From Bacteroidaceae bacterium (GTDB lineage: Bacteria; Bacteroidota; Bacteroidia; Bacteroidales; Bacteroidaceae): a stretch of 19,671 nucleotides of DNA. Shown here piece by piece: positions 1-7,215 of the stretch. The translations under genes and the position numbers were made by a program. The notes beneath the pieces were generated by a model that was not told the DNA's origin, searched no databases, and worked only from the letters and a program-made list of their open reading frames with translations. How positions within the stretch are numbered: position 1 is the stretch's first letter; each line of letters begins with the position of its first letter. The stretch spans positions 1 to 19,671 of the forward strand of contig CAAGGT010000020.1 of NCBI GenBank assembly GCA_900769465.1, given 5' to 3'.

Positions 1-110
1 GTTGCAGGCTCCTGGTTCTCCTGCTCCTGGCATGGAATGCAGTCCGCATTCTTGTCGCACGAGCAGAGCACAGCTGCTGCAAGCGCGAAGATTGATAATG
101 TCTTTTTCAT
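1..110 (-). CDS. Truncated lipoprotein, last gene of the envelope operon in view
   Basis: The reading frame starts at 110 and runs off the left edge, so only the first 36 codons are visible. The N-terminus begins MKKTLSIFALAAAVL and is a lipoprotein signal peptide: lysines at 2-3, a hydrophobic core, then a lipobox-like L15-C16-S17-C18 with the lipidated cysteine at 18. The mature start is rich in Cys, Glu and Gln. It begins 13 bases after the fimbrillin-like gene stops and is read in the same direction, so it is almost certainly co-transcribed with it. In Bacteroidales fimbrial loci this place is usually taken by another fimbrillin or tip subunit, but no domain can be recognised in this fragment. 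Confidence 0.7.
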   Translation of the reverse strand, partial: MKKTLSIFALAAAVLCSCDKNADCIPCQEQENQEPA

Positions 111-123
111 TGCTTTATTGGTA

Positions 124-1260
124 TTAAAGGTTTGTTGTTGGTTCTGAAATCTCCTCTTCGTTCCACTCTACGAGTGTGAAGTTCACGTTCTCGAAGGTCT
201 TGTCTCCGTAGAGAGTAGGTGCGCCGAGATCCTTGATGATGAGTTCCTTGAAGCGGAAGTGAGTGTTGACCGGTACCTCCGGAGCGACATCACCCTCCAT
301 CTTGAGGATAGGGAAACGGTAGTACATAAGCGATCCGTCAATCTCTGCCTCAAGAACGATTGTAGTCATTGGTGCGAGGAACGCGTAGCGGTCGCCCTGC
401 ATGAACTTCATCTTAGGAGAGAGGTTGGTGTTGTTACAGATATACGAGTAGAAGATGTGCTGCGTTGTGTAAGGCTTTGACTTGCTGATCACTACATCCA
501 TCTCGTCGAGAAGCTGGTCGTCCAAGCGGTAAGAGTCGCCTACATACGTTACGTTGTTTGGCGTGTGTGTGAAAGTCTCAAGTCCATTGAAGTTGTAGTA
601 GTTGAAGTCTTCCTTCTTACCGGTATAATCCTGCTTGTAGATCGACTGCACGACCTCATTGTAAGCGGTGTTCGGATAGCGTGGTACGTCGCAGAGATAC
701 ATACGCTTGATGCGGAACTCCTTGGCGTCGTAGTTGGCGTTGTCCCAGTCAACCGATATCTTGTCGATGGTGATCTTGTTGATCTGACGGATAAGCTCGA
801 TCACATGAGTAGCGCCTTCGCTCTGAAGTGACTCCCAGCCCATGCTGATCTGCCCCTTGGCGTAGTAGTGGGTCTTCTGCTCCTCGAGACCTTTCTGGAT
901 CTCTCCGTCCTTGACACTGCCGCTCTCGACGATGAATACCGCACGGGTACATGGCTTGAGATTGACAATGACATTGGAGCTACCGCTGACATCGTATAGA
1001 TCAGTGTAGCTGACCTTATCCTCCTCATCGTATCCCTTGACAGTAAGGACTGCGTTGAGTACCTCGTCCTCCTTGTCATTGGCCGACGTGCCCTTGGTTT
1101 GAAGACCTGTAGAGATGAAAAGGCGGACAGGGATACTACCTGTGCTTACCTCGTTGATAGCCGGGAGGTCTTGAGGGTTCTGAGGCACTGCAATATCCTC
1201 CCTGTTGCAGGCCATGAGTACTCCGAATGAGTACGCCAGTAATAGAAATTTTCTTTTCAT
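124..1260 (-). CDS. Fimbrillin-family (FimA/Mfa-like) surface lipoprotein
   Basis: A 378-residue exported lipoprotein. The signal peptide (MKRKFLLLAYSFGVLMAC) ends in a lipobox L15-M16-A17 with the acylated cysteine at 18. The mature part has the look of Bacteroidales type V pilus subunits: a beta-rich N-domain with the stretch VIVNLKPCTRAVF near 97-109, a helix-to-strand segment RQINKITIDKI at 158-168 typical of fimbrillins, and a short terminal strand (NFTLVEW) near the C-terminus. Such subunits are lipidated, exported, usually trimmed by a protease, and polymerise by strand exchange. It lies 30 bases after the OmpA/TPR lipoprotein gene and 13 bases before the truncated lipoprotein gene. 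Whether it is the stalk, anchor (FimB/Mfa2-like) or tip subunit cannot be told from sequence. Family assignment is by motif and context, not by search. Confidence 0.7.
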   Translation of the reverse strand: MKRKFLLLAYSFGVLMACNREDIAVPQNPQDLPAINEVSTGSIPVRLFISTGLQTKGTSANDKEDEVLNAVLTVKGYDEEDKVSYTDLYDVSGSSNVIVNLKPCTRAVFIVESGSVKDGEIQKGLEEQKTHYYAKGQISMGWESLQSEGATHVIELIRQINKITIDKISVDWDNANYDAKEFRIKRMYLCDVPRYPNTAYNEVVQSIYKQDYTGKKEDFNYYNFNGLETFTHTPNNVTYVGDSYRLDDQLLDEMDVVISKSKPYTTQHIFYSYICNNTNLSPKMKFMQGDRYAFLAPMTTIVLEAEIDGSLMYYRFPILKMEGDVAPEVPVNTHFRFKELIIKDLGAPTLYGDKTFENVNFTLVEWNEEEISEPTTNL

Positions 1261-1290
1261 GATTGTATTGATGATTAAAGTTGGTATTGA

Positions 1291-3270
1291 TTAAAGTGAG
1301 TATTCGAATTCATCCTCCGGCTGCGCATTGAGCCCGTATCTGCGTATCAGGACGGATATCTCTGGATCGAGATTGCCTCGGTGGACGTAGGTCGGATCCT
1401 GCGAGCATGAGCGGACATAGCATTCGACTGCTTTCTGCTCGTCTCCTCGTCGGCTGTAGAGCACAGCAAGCATGTAGTTTACCTGCGCCGTTCTTTCAAG
1501 ACTCTCCAGGATCTGCATCGCGCTGGCATTGTAGTCCATGCAGAGGTAGGCGATGGCAGTGTTGTAGTCGTTGTATGGCCTCAGAGCAGTCAGTGCTCTC
1601 TCGTAATCCCTGTCGCGGATAGCCTGAACGCCGTTCATGTATGTGGTGTCTAGAACAGTAGTGTGAACCGTATCTTTGACCATTCCTTTGCGGTGCAGGT
1701 GGAAGTCGAAGCGGACTGTCCTGAGTCTAGGATAGAGCTTCTCTCTCATGTGACGATAACAACCGAGACTCTGAAGTGACCTTTCCCTTTGGTCTATGTC
1801 CTTGATTTCTGCATAAGAGATGTAACTTTTCTTCTCATCTTCCGTCATCACTGTGTCCTTCTCCACAAGGCGGTCGAGCATCTGCCAGTTCTCTCCGTTG
1901 CTTCGGCCTATCATCGGGATCTGAGTCCTCTTCTGGATGATGATGTTACCTTCCTCATCCACGGCGAATCCTCGTTCTCTTTCCAATGAATCCTGATAAT
2001 GGTTCATCCACTTGGAGAAGTACTCCGAGATGCCTTCAGAACGCAGCTTTGAGAGTCTGTCGTTGAACTTTACTGTTCCTTCCGGGGATGCAGATGAAGT
2101 GACCAAGATAGAGTCCAGATCGAACTTCTCGTTCTGCATGAGCGACATGAGGTTGTCCTTGATTCTTCCTATCTCCTCAGGATTGTTGCCCATCTTCTCG
2201 TCTACCTCGAAGCTGCCCGAGGCAAACTCGATGTAGCAGGCCGTGTTCTCTTCCACTCTTCGCTCGATGACCTTGGTAAGGTATCTTTCGCGGTTGTCAA
2301 CGAATGCCGAGAGTGACGAGATATAGAATGTGAGCGGGTCGCTCATCGGGATGTCGTAGATCTTCGTGTCAGACTCGTAGATGTCTCCTGAGAGTACAAC
2401 ATCAACCTTTCTGAGCTTCGGACGTGTCTTGATCGGCTGAACGTATCTGTAGATGAAGTCCCCGTTGAAAGTCTGTATCACTGTGTCAAGCCTTAAGCCC
2501 TCTGTCACTATAGGAACCTTGACGTACTTGCGGTACATCTTCTCGCGTCTTGATATCCGCTTGTTGTTGGCCTTTCGTGCAAGGTCGTCAGTATAATGCT
2601 CGATGGCTTCCTTCTCTGTCACTCCATAGACCGAAGCGAACTCCTCATCGCTGACGTAGGTGGAGTCGGTCTTGAATGCATAGAGGTCAGGCATGTTCCT
2701 CTCGATGAAGAGCTCCAGCAGCCACCAGTTCACGAACTCGTCGGGGTTGGTCACGATGGTCGCGAGGAACTTTTCATATTGCTGATAGCCTCGCAGCTGT
2801 CCCTTGCGATACTCGGCTCCGGTGATGATGACCGGATCAAGGTCTAGGGTATCCTCCAGAATGTACATCTGAGGACGGAACCTCAGCTGCCACTTGCTGT
2901 CCTGCATGCTCTGAGGAACGATGACCTGGAACTCGATGTCCACACGGCCGTTCCTCTCGGCTACGTTACGGAAGCGTGCGGTCACAACCGCTGCGTCAAG
3001 CACGTCGTGAGCTACCATCTCTCCGTCCTCGTTCTTGATGGCCTTCATGATGAGGATCTCCTTGTCGCCGTCCTTGATGACAAAGGTGTCCCTCTGAGCC
3101 TTCAGGTCCTTGCGGATGTCGGGGATGAAGTCCTGCTCCTTGGTCAGAGCCAGTGATGGGCGGACAGTACCGCTCTTGAGGGTCTTCATCTTGCGTCCCG
3201 AGGCGCATCCTGCGATCAGCAAGGGTAAAGCTATCGCTAAGAATATGTAATATATCCTCTTCATTTTCAA
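1291..3270 (-). CDS. OmpA-like/TPR outer-membrane lipoprotein
   Basis: A 659-residue lipoprotein with signal peptide and lipobox I19-A20-G21-C22. Residues about 60-200 form a beta-rich domain of unknown function with the phrase KWQLRFRPQMYIL (127-139), reminiscent of the N-domain of DUF3868 proteins that go with fimbrillins. Residues about 345-425 look like an OmpA-type peptidoglycan-binding domain (YIEFASGSFEVD, then TSSASPEG at 391-398, then NDRLSKLRSEGISEYF). The last ~110 residues contain tetratricopeptide-like helices (GVQAIRDRDYERAL and a second hairpin AVLYSRRGDEQKAVECY). The expected role is a periplasm-facing outer-membrane lipoprotein that ties a surface structure to the cell wall. 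It follows the TraQ-like gene after a 128-base gap holding a small hairpin, and precedes the fimbrillin gene. A second Met at codon 3 is an equally possible start. Confidence 0.75.
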   Translation of the reverse strand: MKMKRIYYIFLAIALPLLIAGCASGRKMKTLKSGTVRPSLALTKEQDFIPDIRKDLKAQRDTFVIKDGDKEILIMKAIKNEDGEMVAHDVLDAAVVTARFRNVAERNGRVDIEFQVIVPQSMQDSKWQLRFRPQMYILEDTLDLDPVIITGAEYRKGQLRGYQQYEKFLATIVTNPDEFVNWWLLELFIERNMPDLYAFKTDSTYVSDEEFASVYGVTEKEAIEHYTDDLARKANNKRISRREKMYRKYVKVPIVTEGLRLDTVIQTFNGDFIYRYVQPIKTRPKLRKVDVVLSGDIYESDTKIYDIPMSDPLTFYISSLSAFVDNRERYLTKVIERRVEENTACYIEFASGSFEVDEKMGNNPEEIGRIKDNLMSLMQNEKFDLDSILVTSSASPEGTVKFNDRLSKLRSEGISEYFSKWMNHYQDSLERERGFAVDEEGNIIIQKRTQIPMIGRSNGENWQMLDRLVEKDTVMTEDEKKSYISYAEIKDIDQRERSLQSLGCYRHMREKLYPRLRTVRFDFHLHRKGMVKDTVHTTVLDTTYMNGVQAIRDRDYERALTALRPYNDYNTAIAYLCMDYNASAMQILESLERTAQVNYMLAVLYSRRGDEQKAVECYVRSCSQDPTYVHRGNLDPEISVLIRRYGLNAQPEDEFEYSL

Positions 3271-3292
3271 TATTTCAAGTGGGAGAGTAAAG

Positions 3293-3311
3293 CCGGAGGT
3301 GCCGTCTCCGG
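3293..3311 (-). other. GC-rich intergenic hairpin in the envelope operon
   Basis: CCGGAG and CTCCGG form a perfect 6-bp stem with a 7-base loop, inside the 128-base gap between the TraQ-like and OmpA/TPR genes. This is the largest gap in the downstream part of the operon. In leftward transcripts the stem is followed by CTTTACTC, not a clean U-tract, so it is more likely an mRNA-stability or weak attenuation element than a true terminator. I see no TAnnTTTG promoter in this gap. Confidence 0.4.
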
Positions 3312-3398
3312 ATTCACATTAACAACAATATTTATTAACTATTCTTAACCTATGAAAAAACTATTTCTTTGCTTTATGAAATCTGACCGCGCTCGGCA

Positions 3399-5204
3399 CT
3401 AGAGCGGTATATTGGTGGTTCCTGATGAATTCGACTTTCCGTTAAGGGTCATGGCCCCGATCTCGTTCCTGACTCTGAGAGTGACCCCGGAAACCTTCTC
3501 TCCAGAGATATCTATCTTGAGTATCTCTTCTACGATGTAGTAATAGGCGCGTTCCTTCTTGAACGACTGCCACCAGATCTGATCGGAATTCTCTCCGTCG
3601 CCCGGATTGCAACAGTATTCCATGACATTGCTCATCTCGTATGAGCTTGTCATCTTTGCTGCAAGCGCATCCCTGTCAATGAGGGTGACGGAATTACCGC
3701 CATAGATCCCTGAGGAAGTGTTGCTGTCGCTCATCGTCTTGCTCTTTGTGACGTAAGTGATGTCTGTTTCGTAGTACTCATATGTCGAGGTGCACACTCT
3801 TGCATTGCCCTTTATGGTCAGTGTCGTAATCAACTTGAGATCTATGTCGTATGGATTCGATCCTATCTCCGCATAATGCTTTCCGTTGGCCTCATTATGT
3901 TTAAGAGTGATGTCAAGATACGGATGCCTCACCGGTTCAGAATAGCTCACATTGGTCTTCTCGACAGTATAACCGTCAGTAAGCTGCACGGAGATATCAT
4001 GTTTGCCAGGCCTGGTGGTCGGCAAATTATATTTGTAGATTGGATTTCTTGTGAAGTTGATGTTCTGCGAAGCTATGGTCTTTCCGTCTAGAGTGATTGA
4101 AGCATTGTATTCGGTAGCGGTGTCTCCCTCCTTGAGAGTCAGCATCATCACCGTACCACTTCCGCTGGTGTCCATCTCTGCATAGATGGAGAATGGAAGA
4201 GCATCGACCGCGTATGGGATCTCAAGGACTTGTGAGAAGTCATTGGTGCTGATTATCATCTTGATCATATGCTTGCCCTTGTCGGTTCTGGAGAGGTCGT
4301 AGGATCTTACTGTTGCATCCTTGAAGGATTCAGTGAATGACGCACCGAGTTCCTTGCCGGCATCATCTATAAACTTTACGCTATGACCGCCGTCGACGGT
4401 ATAGGACACCGTGTAGGTCTCATCCCTTGATCCTTCCAGAAGAGTCAGGAATAATCTGTGCGAGAGATTGTCTGCGTCATACTCGATATCTGCCTGCACC
4501 TTGAACGAGTAGTCGTTGACCTTATAGGGAAGGTCAGTCTTCTGTGAGTGCTTCGCGGTACTTATCTGTAGATTAACGGTATGCTCACCTGGCTCCAGCG
4601 GCGGTAGATCATAAGTCTTCACTATATCGTCACTGAATGTCTCCTGATAAGTCTTCCTAGGCTCCTTGTTGTCTATAGTGAATGATATAGTATAAGTGTC
4701 TGTAGGTTTTCCTTCCTTAAGCGTCACTTCAAGTGAATTTGACTTGGTCTTCTCGTCAAAGAGGATATTACAGTCGAAGGTAAACGAGTAATCTTCTGCT
4801 GAAAATACGACATCAAGAGCTTGAGAGTATTCATCAGTGCTTATGTTCAATCCAAGGGTATGTTCACCTGGTTGAACTTTAGGCAGAAGATAGGTTCTCG
4901 ACGCGACATCATTGAAGTCCGCCTTCATAGATCCTTCATGTGTCGTGCCTGAAGGCTCCGTAAGTATCAGGTCGGCCTCACCATCCAGCGTGAAAGCGAT
5001 ATTGTACTGGTTCTCCTTGATGCCGCTGATCCTGGTAAGGGTCAGGCTATGACTGTTGGTTGCATCGTCGTATGACACCACAGCTGCAAAGCCAAAGGAG
5101 TGATCTATGGCCGTAATCTCAGTGACACACGAGACTGTCATCGTGAATGCGAATAATGAAGCAAGAAACGCAACCAAGAATCTAATGTGACGAGCCTGTC
5201 TCAT
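3399..5204 (-). CDS. Tandem Ig-like repeat lipoprotein, TraQ (DUF3872)-like
   Basis: A 601-residue protein with an N-terminal export signal ending T23-V24-S25-C26, a plausible if not ideal lipobox. It is built from four related repeats at about 35-138, 139-231, 232-335 and 336-426. Each repeat runs: YSF strand, a (L/V)xLTLxEG strand, YxxSxTxDG, then YDLPPLxPGEHTVxLxIST and a following SQ strand. The pattern resembles the single-domain TraQ/DUF3872 protein of Bacteroides conjugative transposons, an Ig-like beta-sandwich. Residues 427-601 form a separate C-terminal domain with paired cysteines (CC near 525). It probably acts as a periplasmic or surface spacer. Its start overlaps the preceding small gene by 4 bases (ATGA), implying translational coupling. 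The TraQ link is inferred from remembered family patterns; the internal repeats are directly visible. Confidence 0.6.
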   Translation of the reverse strand: MRQARHIRFLVAFLASLFAFTMTVSCVTEITAIDHSFGFAAVVSYDDATNSHSLTLTRISGIKENQYNIAFTLDGEADLILTEPSGTTHEGSMKADFNDVASRTYLLPKVQPGEHTLGLNISTDEYSQALDVVFSAEDYSFTFDCNILFDEKTKSNSLEVTLKEGKPTDTYTISFTIDNKEPRKTYQETFSDDIVKTYDLPPLEPGEHTVNLQISTAKHSQKTDLPYKVNDYSFKVQADIEYDADNLSHRLFLTLLEGSRDETYTVSYTVDGGHSVKFIDDAGKELGASFTESFKDATVRSYDLSRTDKGKHMIKMIISTNDFSQVLEIPYAVDALPFSIYAEMDTSGSGTVMMLTLKEGDTATEYNASITLDGKTIASQNINFTRNPIYKYNLPTTRPGKHDISVQLTDGYTVEKTNVSYSEPVRHPYLDITLKHNEANGKHYAEIGSNPYDIDLKLITTLTIKGNARVCTSTYEYYETDITYVTKSKTMSDSNTSSGIYGGNSVTLIDRDALAAKMTSSYEMSNVMEYCCNPGDGENSDQIWWQSFKKERAYYYIVEEILKIDISGEKVSGVTLRVRNEIGAMTLNGKSNSSGTTNIPL

Positions 5205-5512
5205 AGCTGTATCGGTCTGTCAAAGTCATACATATGCTGAGCATACTGCTCCACCTTCATAGCAAGATCGCTGGGCCATGAGCACCAAAAATCACAAAGA
5301 CTTACGCAATTAGCGCCTGTGTTGCGTCCCTGTAGAATCAGACAGTATGCTTCCTTGGCGTCCTTGCCGCTTGAGAATGTCAGAGGCAGCTGGAGACATC
5401 TGTCATCGATTTCATTTCTTACGCAGAAGCTGATCACGCCGAAAGTCTCGTGAAGCACAGCAGAATGATAGTTGCTGAAGTCTATGGATGTTCTTGAAAG
5501 TAATATCTTCAT
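5201..5512 (-). CDS. Small cytoplasmic protein of unknown function (B)
   Basis: I chose the start at 5512 (MKILLSRTSIDFSNYH), four bases after the stop of the previous gene. A longer frame to 5551 exists but would overlap that gene. The product is about 103 residues, has no signal peptide or membrane segment, and is unusually rich in Cys and Trp (for example FWCSW). I do not recognise a family. Its stop overlaps the start of the TraQ-like lipoprotein gene by 4 bases, so it is translationally coupled to envelope genes on both sides. It shows a faint resemblance to the preceding 97-residue protein: similar length, an N-terminal ID-S pattern, an (I/L)xLPxxF strand and a Trp-containing C-terminal helix. 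The two may be diverged paralogues. Confidence 0.6.
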   Translation of the reverse strand: MKILLSRTSIDFSNYHSAVLHETFGVISFCVRNEIDDRCLQLPLTFSSGKDAKEAYCLILQGRNTGANCVSLCDFWCSWPSDLAMKVEQYAQHMYDFDRPIQL

Positions 5513-5516
5513 GTCT

Positions 5517-5810
5517 TTATGGTTTTTCTGTTTTCTTTGCATTTCTGTCACGCAGTCTTATGTAGAGCTCAAGACTGAACCAGGCCTCGCCCTCGAACTC
5601 ATATACCGGCTCGTCATTGTATTTGGCTGTACAGTATTCGTCAAAGAAGCGTTTCGTGTCCCATCTGTTCTCGAATAAGATCGGCAGGGATATCTCTCCC
5701 TCATAGCCTTGAGGCTTATGGATGAAATAGACTAAATCTAGTCTTTCGTTAAGGCAGCAGGCTCGGAAGAGGGAAGTGTCGATAGGATATTTGTCGATTA
5801 TCACTAACAT
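5517..5810 (-). CDS. Small cytoplasmic protein of unknown function (A)
   Basis: A 97-residue protein starting MLVIIDKYPIDTSLF, with no signal peptide. The N-terminal half alternates short strands and acidic loops (ISLPILFENRWD), and the C-terminus is a basic helix (YIRLRDRNAKKTEKP). I do not recognise it. It starts 12 bases after the DUF3575 gene stops and is followed four bases later by the next small gene, so it belongs to the same transcript. Cytoplasmic products inside an otherwise exported set could be regulators or chaperones, but nothing in the sequence shows this. Confidence 0.65.
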   Translation of the reverse strand: MLVIIDKYPIDTSLFRACCLNERLDLVYFIHKPQGYEGEISLPILFENRWDTKRFFDEYCTAKYNDEPVYEFEGEAWFSLELYIRLRDRNAKKTEKP

Positions 5811-5822
5811 GGCCTTGACGTG

Positions 5823-6380
5823 TTAGAAGATGTACTGAACTGCTATCCTGAGTTCGTTTGGCAGGAAGAACCATTTGCTGCCCTTGTCCGTGATCCTGCC
5901 ACATGACGGACAGGCATAACTGACGTATGTCTTCTGCCCACCCCAGAGAGAAAGACCGAAGTCTATGTTCAGGTTCTCGTGAACCATGAGGGAATATCCT
6001 CCTCCCAGACTCAGTCCGAATGCGTCACCCTCCTCTGTTGCCTGAGAGAAGATTCCACCACGGTTGTATTCCTCATACTGAGCCATGCCGGAAAACCACC
6101 ATCCGGAATAGATATGCCAAGGCCAGTATCTTATACCCGCTGCATAGGTCTGCTGTCTGTTCTGCATCTGCTTGGCTGGATCACCCTTGTGGAATGTCCA
6201 AGGATTGACGCGAGCAGAAGCGTTGACGCTGATATGCCGACCTACCGCACCTGAACCTTCCACATTGATGGTTCCAAGGCATACATAGTCGAAAAGATTG
6301 GTGGAAACGCTCCAGTCTTGGGCTGAAGCTGTTGTTGAAATGACTGCTATGAAAGTCATAAGTAGTAGTATCTTCTTCAT
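5823..6380 (-). CDS. DUF3575 outer-membrane beta-barrel protein
   Basis: I take the start at 6380 (MKKILLLMTFIAVIS) because it begins a clean signal peptide cleaved after A-S-A (residue 20). A Met nine bases upstream (6389) is equally possible, and longer forms read into the intergenic hairpins. The mature protein is about 165 residues of amphipathic strands with the DUF3575 signature: SxNxFDY near the start, NVEGSGAVGRH, RYWPWHIYSGWW, GLSLGGGYSLMVH, and a C-terminal YACPSCGR followed by PNELRIAVQYIF ending in Phe, as outer-membrane barrels do. DUF3575 proteins are commonly encoded beside fimbrillins in Bacteroidales, where a pore or assembly role is suspected but not proven to my knowledge. 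It is separated from the TraO-like gene by two hairpins. Confidence 0.8.
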   Translation of the reverse strand: MKKILLLMTFIAVISTTASAQDWSVSTNLFDYVCLGTINVEGSGAVGRHISVNASARVNPWTFHKGDPAKQMQNRQQTYAAGIRYWPWHIYSGWWFSGMAQYEEYNRGGIFSQATEEGDAFGLSLGGGYSLMVHENLNIDFGLSLWGGQKTYVSYACPSCGRITDKGSKWFFLPNELRIAVQYIF

Positions 6381-6408
6381 ATATGGCATTTTGTTCGTTC
6401 TTTTTAAA

Positions 6409-6434
6409 GCAGGCCCATCTCCCGACGCGCCTGC
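6409..6434 (-). promoter_or_regulatory. Second leader hairpin before the DUF3575 gene
   Basis: GCAGGC and GCCTGC form a perfect 6-bp stem around a 14-base loop. In the leftward transcript it lies between the terminator-like hairpin and the DUF3575 start codon and is followed by TTTAAAAAG. I see no TAnnTTTG promoter between the two hairpins, so expression of the downstream genes would depend on read-through. The pair looks like an attenuation leader. Confidence 0.4.
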
Positions 6435-6440
6435 AGATGT

Positions 6441-6486
6441 AAGTAAAAGTAAAAACTGTATACGCATGAGTGCATGCGTATTACAG
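6441..6486 (-). terminator. Strong intrinsic terminator or attenuator after the TraO-like gene
   Basis: CTGT-ATACGCAT pairs with ATGCGTAT-T-ACAG across a 6-base loop, giving a 12-bp stem with one bulged T (6456-6486). Read leftward it is followed at once by TTTTTACTTTTACTT (6455-6441), the classic rho-independent layout. It sits only eight bases past the stop of the TraO-like gene but in the middle of what otherwise looks like one operon, so it may set a lower level for the seven downstream genes or act as a regulated attenuator. Confidence 0.75.
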
Positions 6487-6493
6487 ATTTGCG

Positions 6494-7096
6494 TCAAAAG
6501 AGATTTACCCTTGCACCTATTCCTGAATTGACTCTGACTTTGCTGAGCGGTGAGCTGAAATTTACCGGCACCGCGCACCGGATGAGAATACATGTCTGAC
6601 GGCTGACGAACAGTTCCAACTCAAGAGCTGCCGACAGACCGTAAAGAAACCCCCAGTCACCCAGACCGGTGTCAATGTATGATGGAACCCTCTTCTGAGG
6701 GTCGTACAGTTCACATCCAAGGAAGACTCCTCCTCCTGCATACAGTCCTACATGGCGGCCTCTGGTAGCGACAATCCTGTGCATGTATTCCCCATGCGCT
6801 AGAATTGTGTAGTTCTGAATTGCCCGTGACATGGCTGTTTCGTCTGAAAAGATCTGTTTGGAGAATGGGGAATAGCTGACGCCAGCTTTCGCGTTCCCGT
6901 ACATGAGATAACGTCCCCACCAGAGGTCTGCGCCAAGTGGAATCTCACCGGAGAAACTGTAGTGGATTGACGCACTGATATTGTCCTGACCATTCATCGT
7001 TCTCTGCGCAGAAGCAGTAGATGCGGACAGGATACAAATCATCAGAGCATAGACGGTCTTGAGGCCGTTAAGCTTAGTTCCTCCAGTGAGTTTCAT
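6494..7096 (-). CDS. TraO-like outer-membrane protein
   Basis: A 200-residue exported protein: signal peptide with hydrophobic core VYALMICILSAS, cleaved near A-S-A (residue 30) to leave an N-terminal Gln. The rest is short amphipathic strands typical of a small beta-barrel: GRHVGLYAGGGVFLGCEL, then GFLYGLSAALELELFVS and the final GIGARVNLF ending in Phe. Length and the order of these motifs match TraO, the outer-membrane component of Bacteroides conjugative transposon mating channels such as CTnDOT. Here it is the first gene of the fimbrial-type operon, 17 bases or so after the predicted transcription start, and is followed by a strong terminator-like hairpin. No other core mating-channel genes (TraG to TraN) are in view, so it may serve the surface structure and not conjugation. 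Assignment is from recalled family pattern. Confidence 0.65.
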   Translation of the reverse strand: MKLTGGTKLNGLKTVYALMICILSASTASAQRTMNGQDNISASIHYSFSGEIPLGADLWWGRYLMYGNAKAGVSYSPFSKQIFSDETAMSRAIQNYTILAHGEYMHRIVATRGRHVGLYAGGGVFLGCELYDPQKRVPSYIDTGLGDWGFLYGLSAALELELFVSRQTCILIRCAVPVNFSSPLSKVRVNSGIGARVNLF

Positions 7097-7119
7097 ATTT
7101 CAATTTTACCTTGCGTCGG

Positions 7120-7151
7120 CAAAGTTAAAAGAAATTATGAATTACGACAAA
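7120..7151 (-). promoter_or_regulatory. Bacteroidetes-type promoter of the envelope operon
   Basis: On the minus strand the -33 box TTTG (7151-7148), a 20-base spacer and the -7 box TAACTTTG (7127-7120) match the Bacteroides sigma consensus TTTG-N19-21-TAnnTTTG exactly. It points at the TraO-like gene, whose ATG (7096) lies about 17 bases past the predicted start of transcription. Confidence 0.8.
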
Positions 7152-7195
7152 GGAAAATATGAATTTTTGTTAAGAAAAATTATGAAGAATTTGAG

Positions 7196-7215
7196 TAATA
7201 AAACTTGTTTTATTA
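7196..7215. repeat. AT-rich palindrome over the rep stop codon
   Basis: TAATAAAAC and GTTTTATTA are perfect 9-bp arms with a 2-base loop. The dyad covers the TAA stop of the replication gene. An all-AT stem with only one GC pair per arm is a weak terminator, so it could equally be a protein-binding site between rep and the envelope operon promoter. Confidence 0.5.

Noticed and set aside
3352..3402. Short rightward frame starting MKKLFLCFMKS in the gap before the OmpA/TPR gene
   Set aside because: Only 16 codons, looks like a signal-peptide start by chance, runs against the operon and has no promoter.
5513..5551. Longer N-terminus for small protein B, starting at 5551
   Set aside because: It would overlap the preceding gene by 35 bases, whereas the start at 5512 follows that gene's stop by four bases and begins a normal strand.
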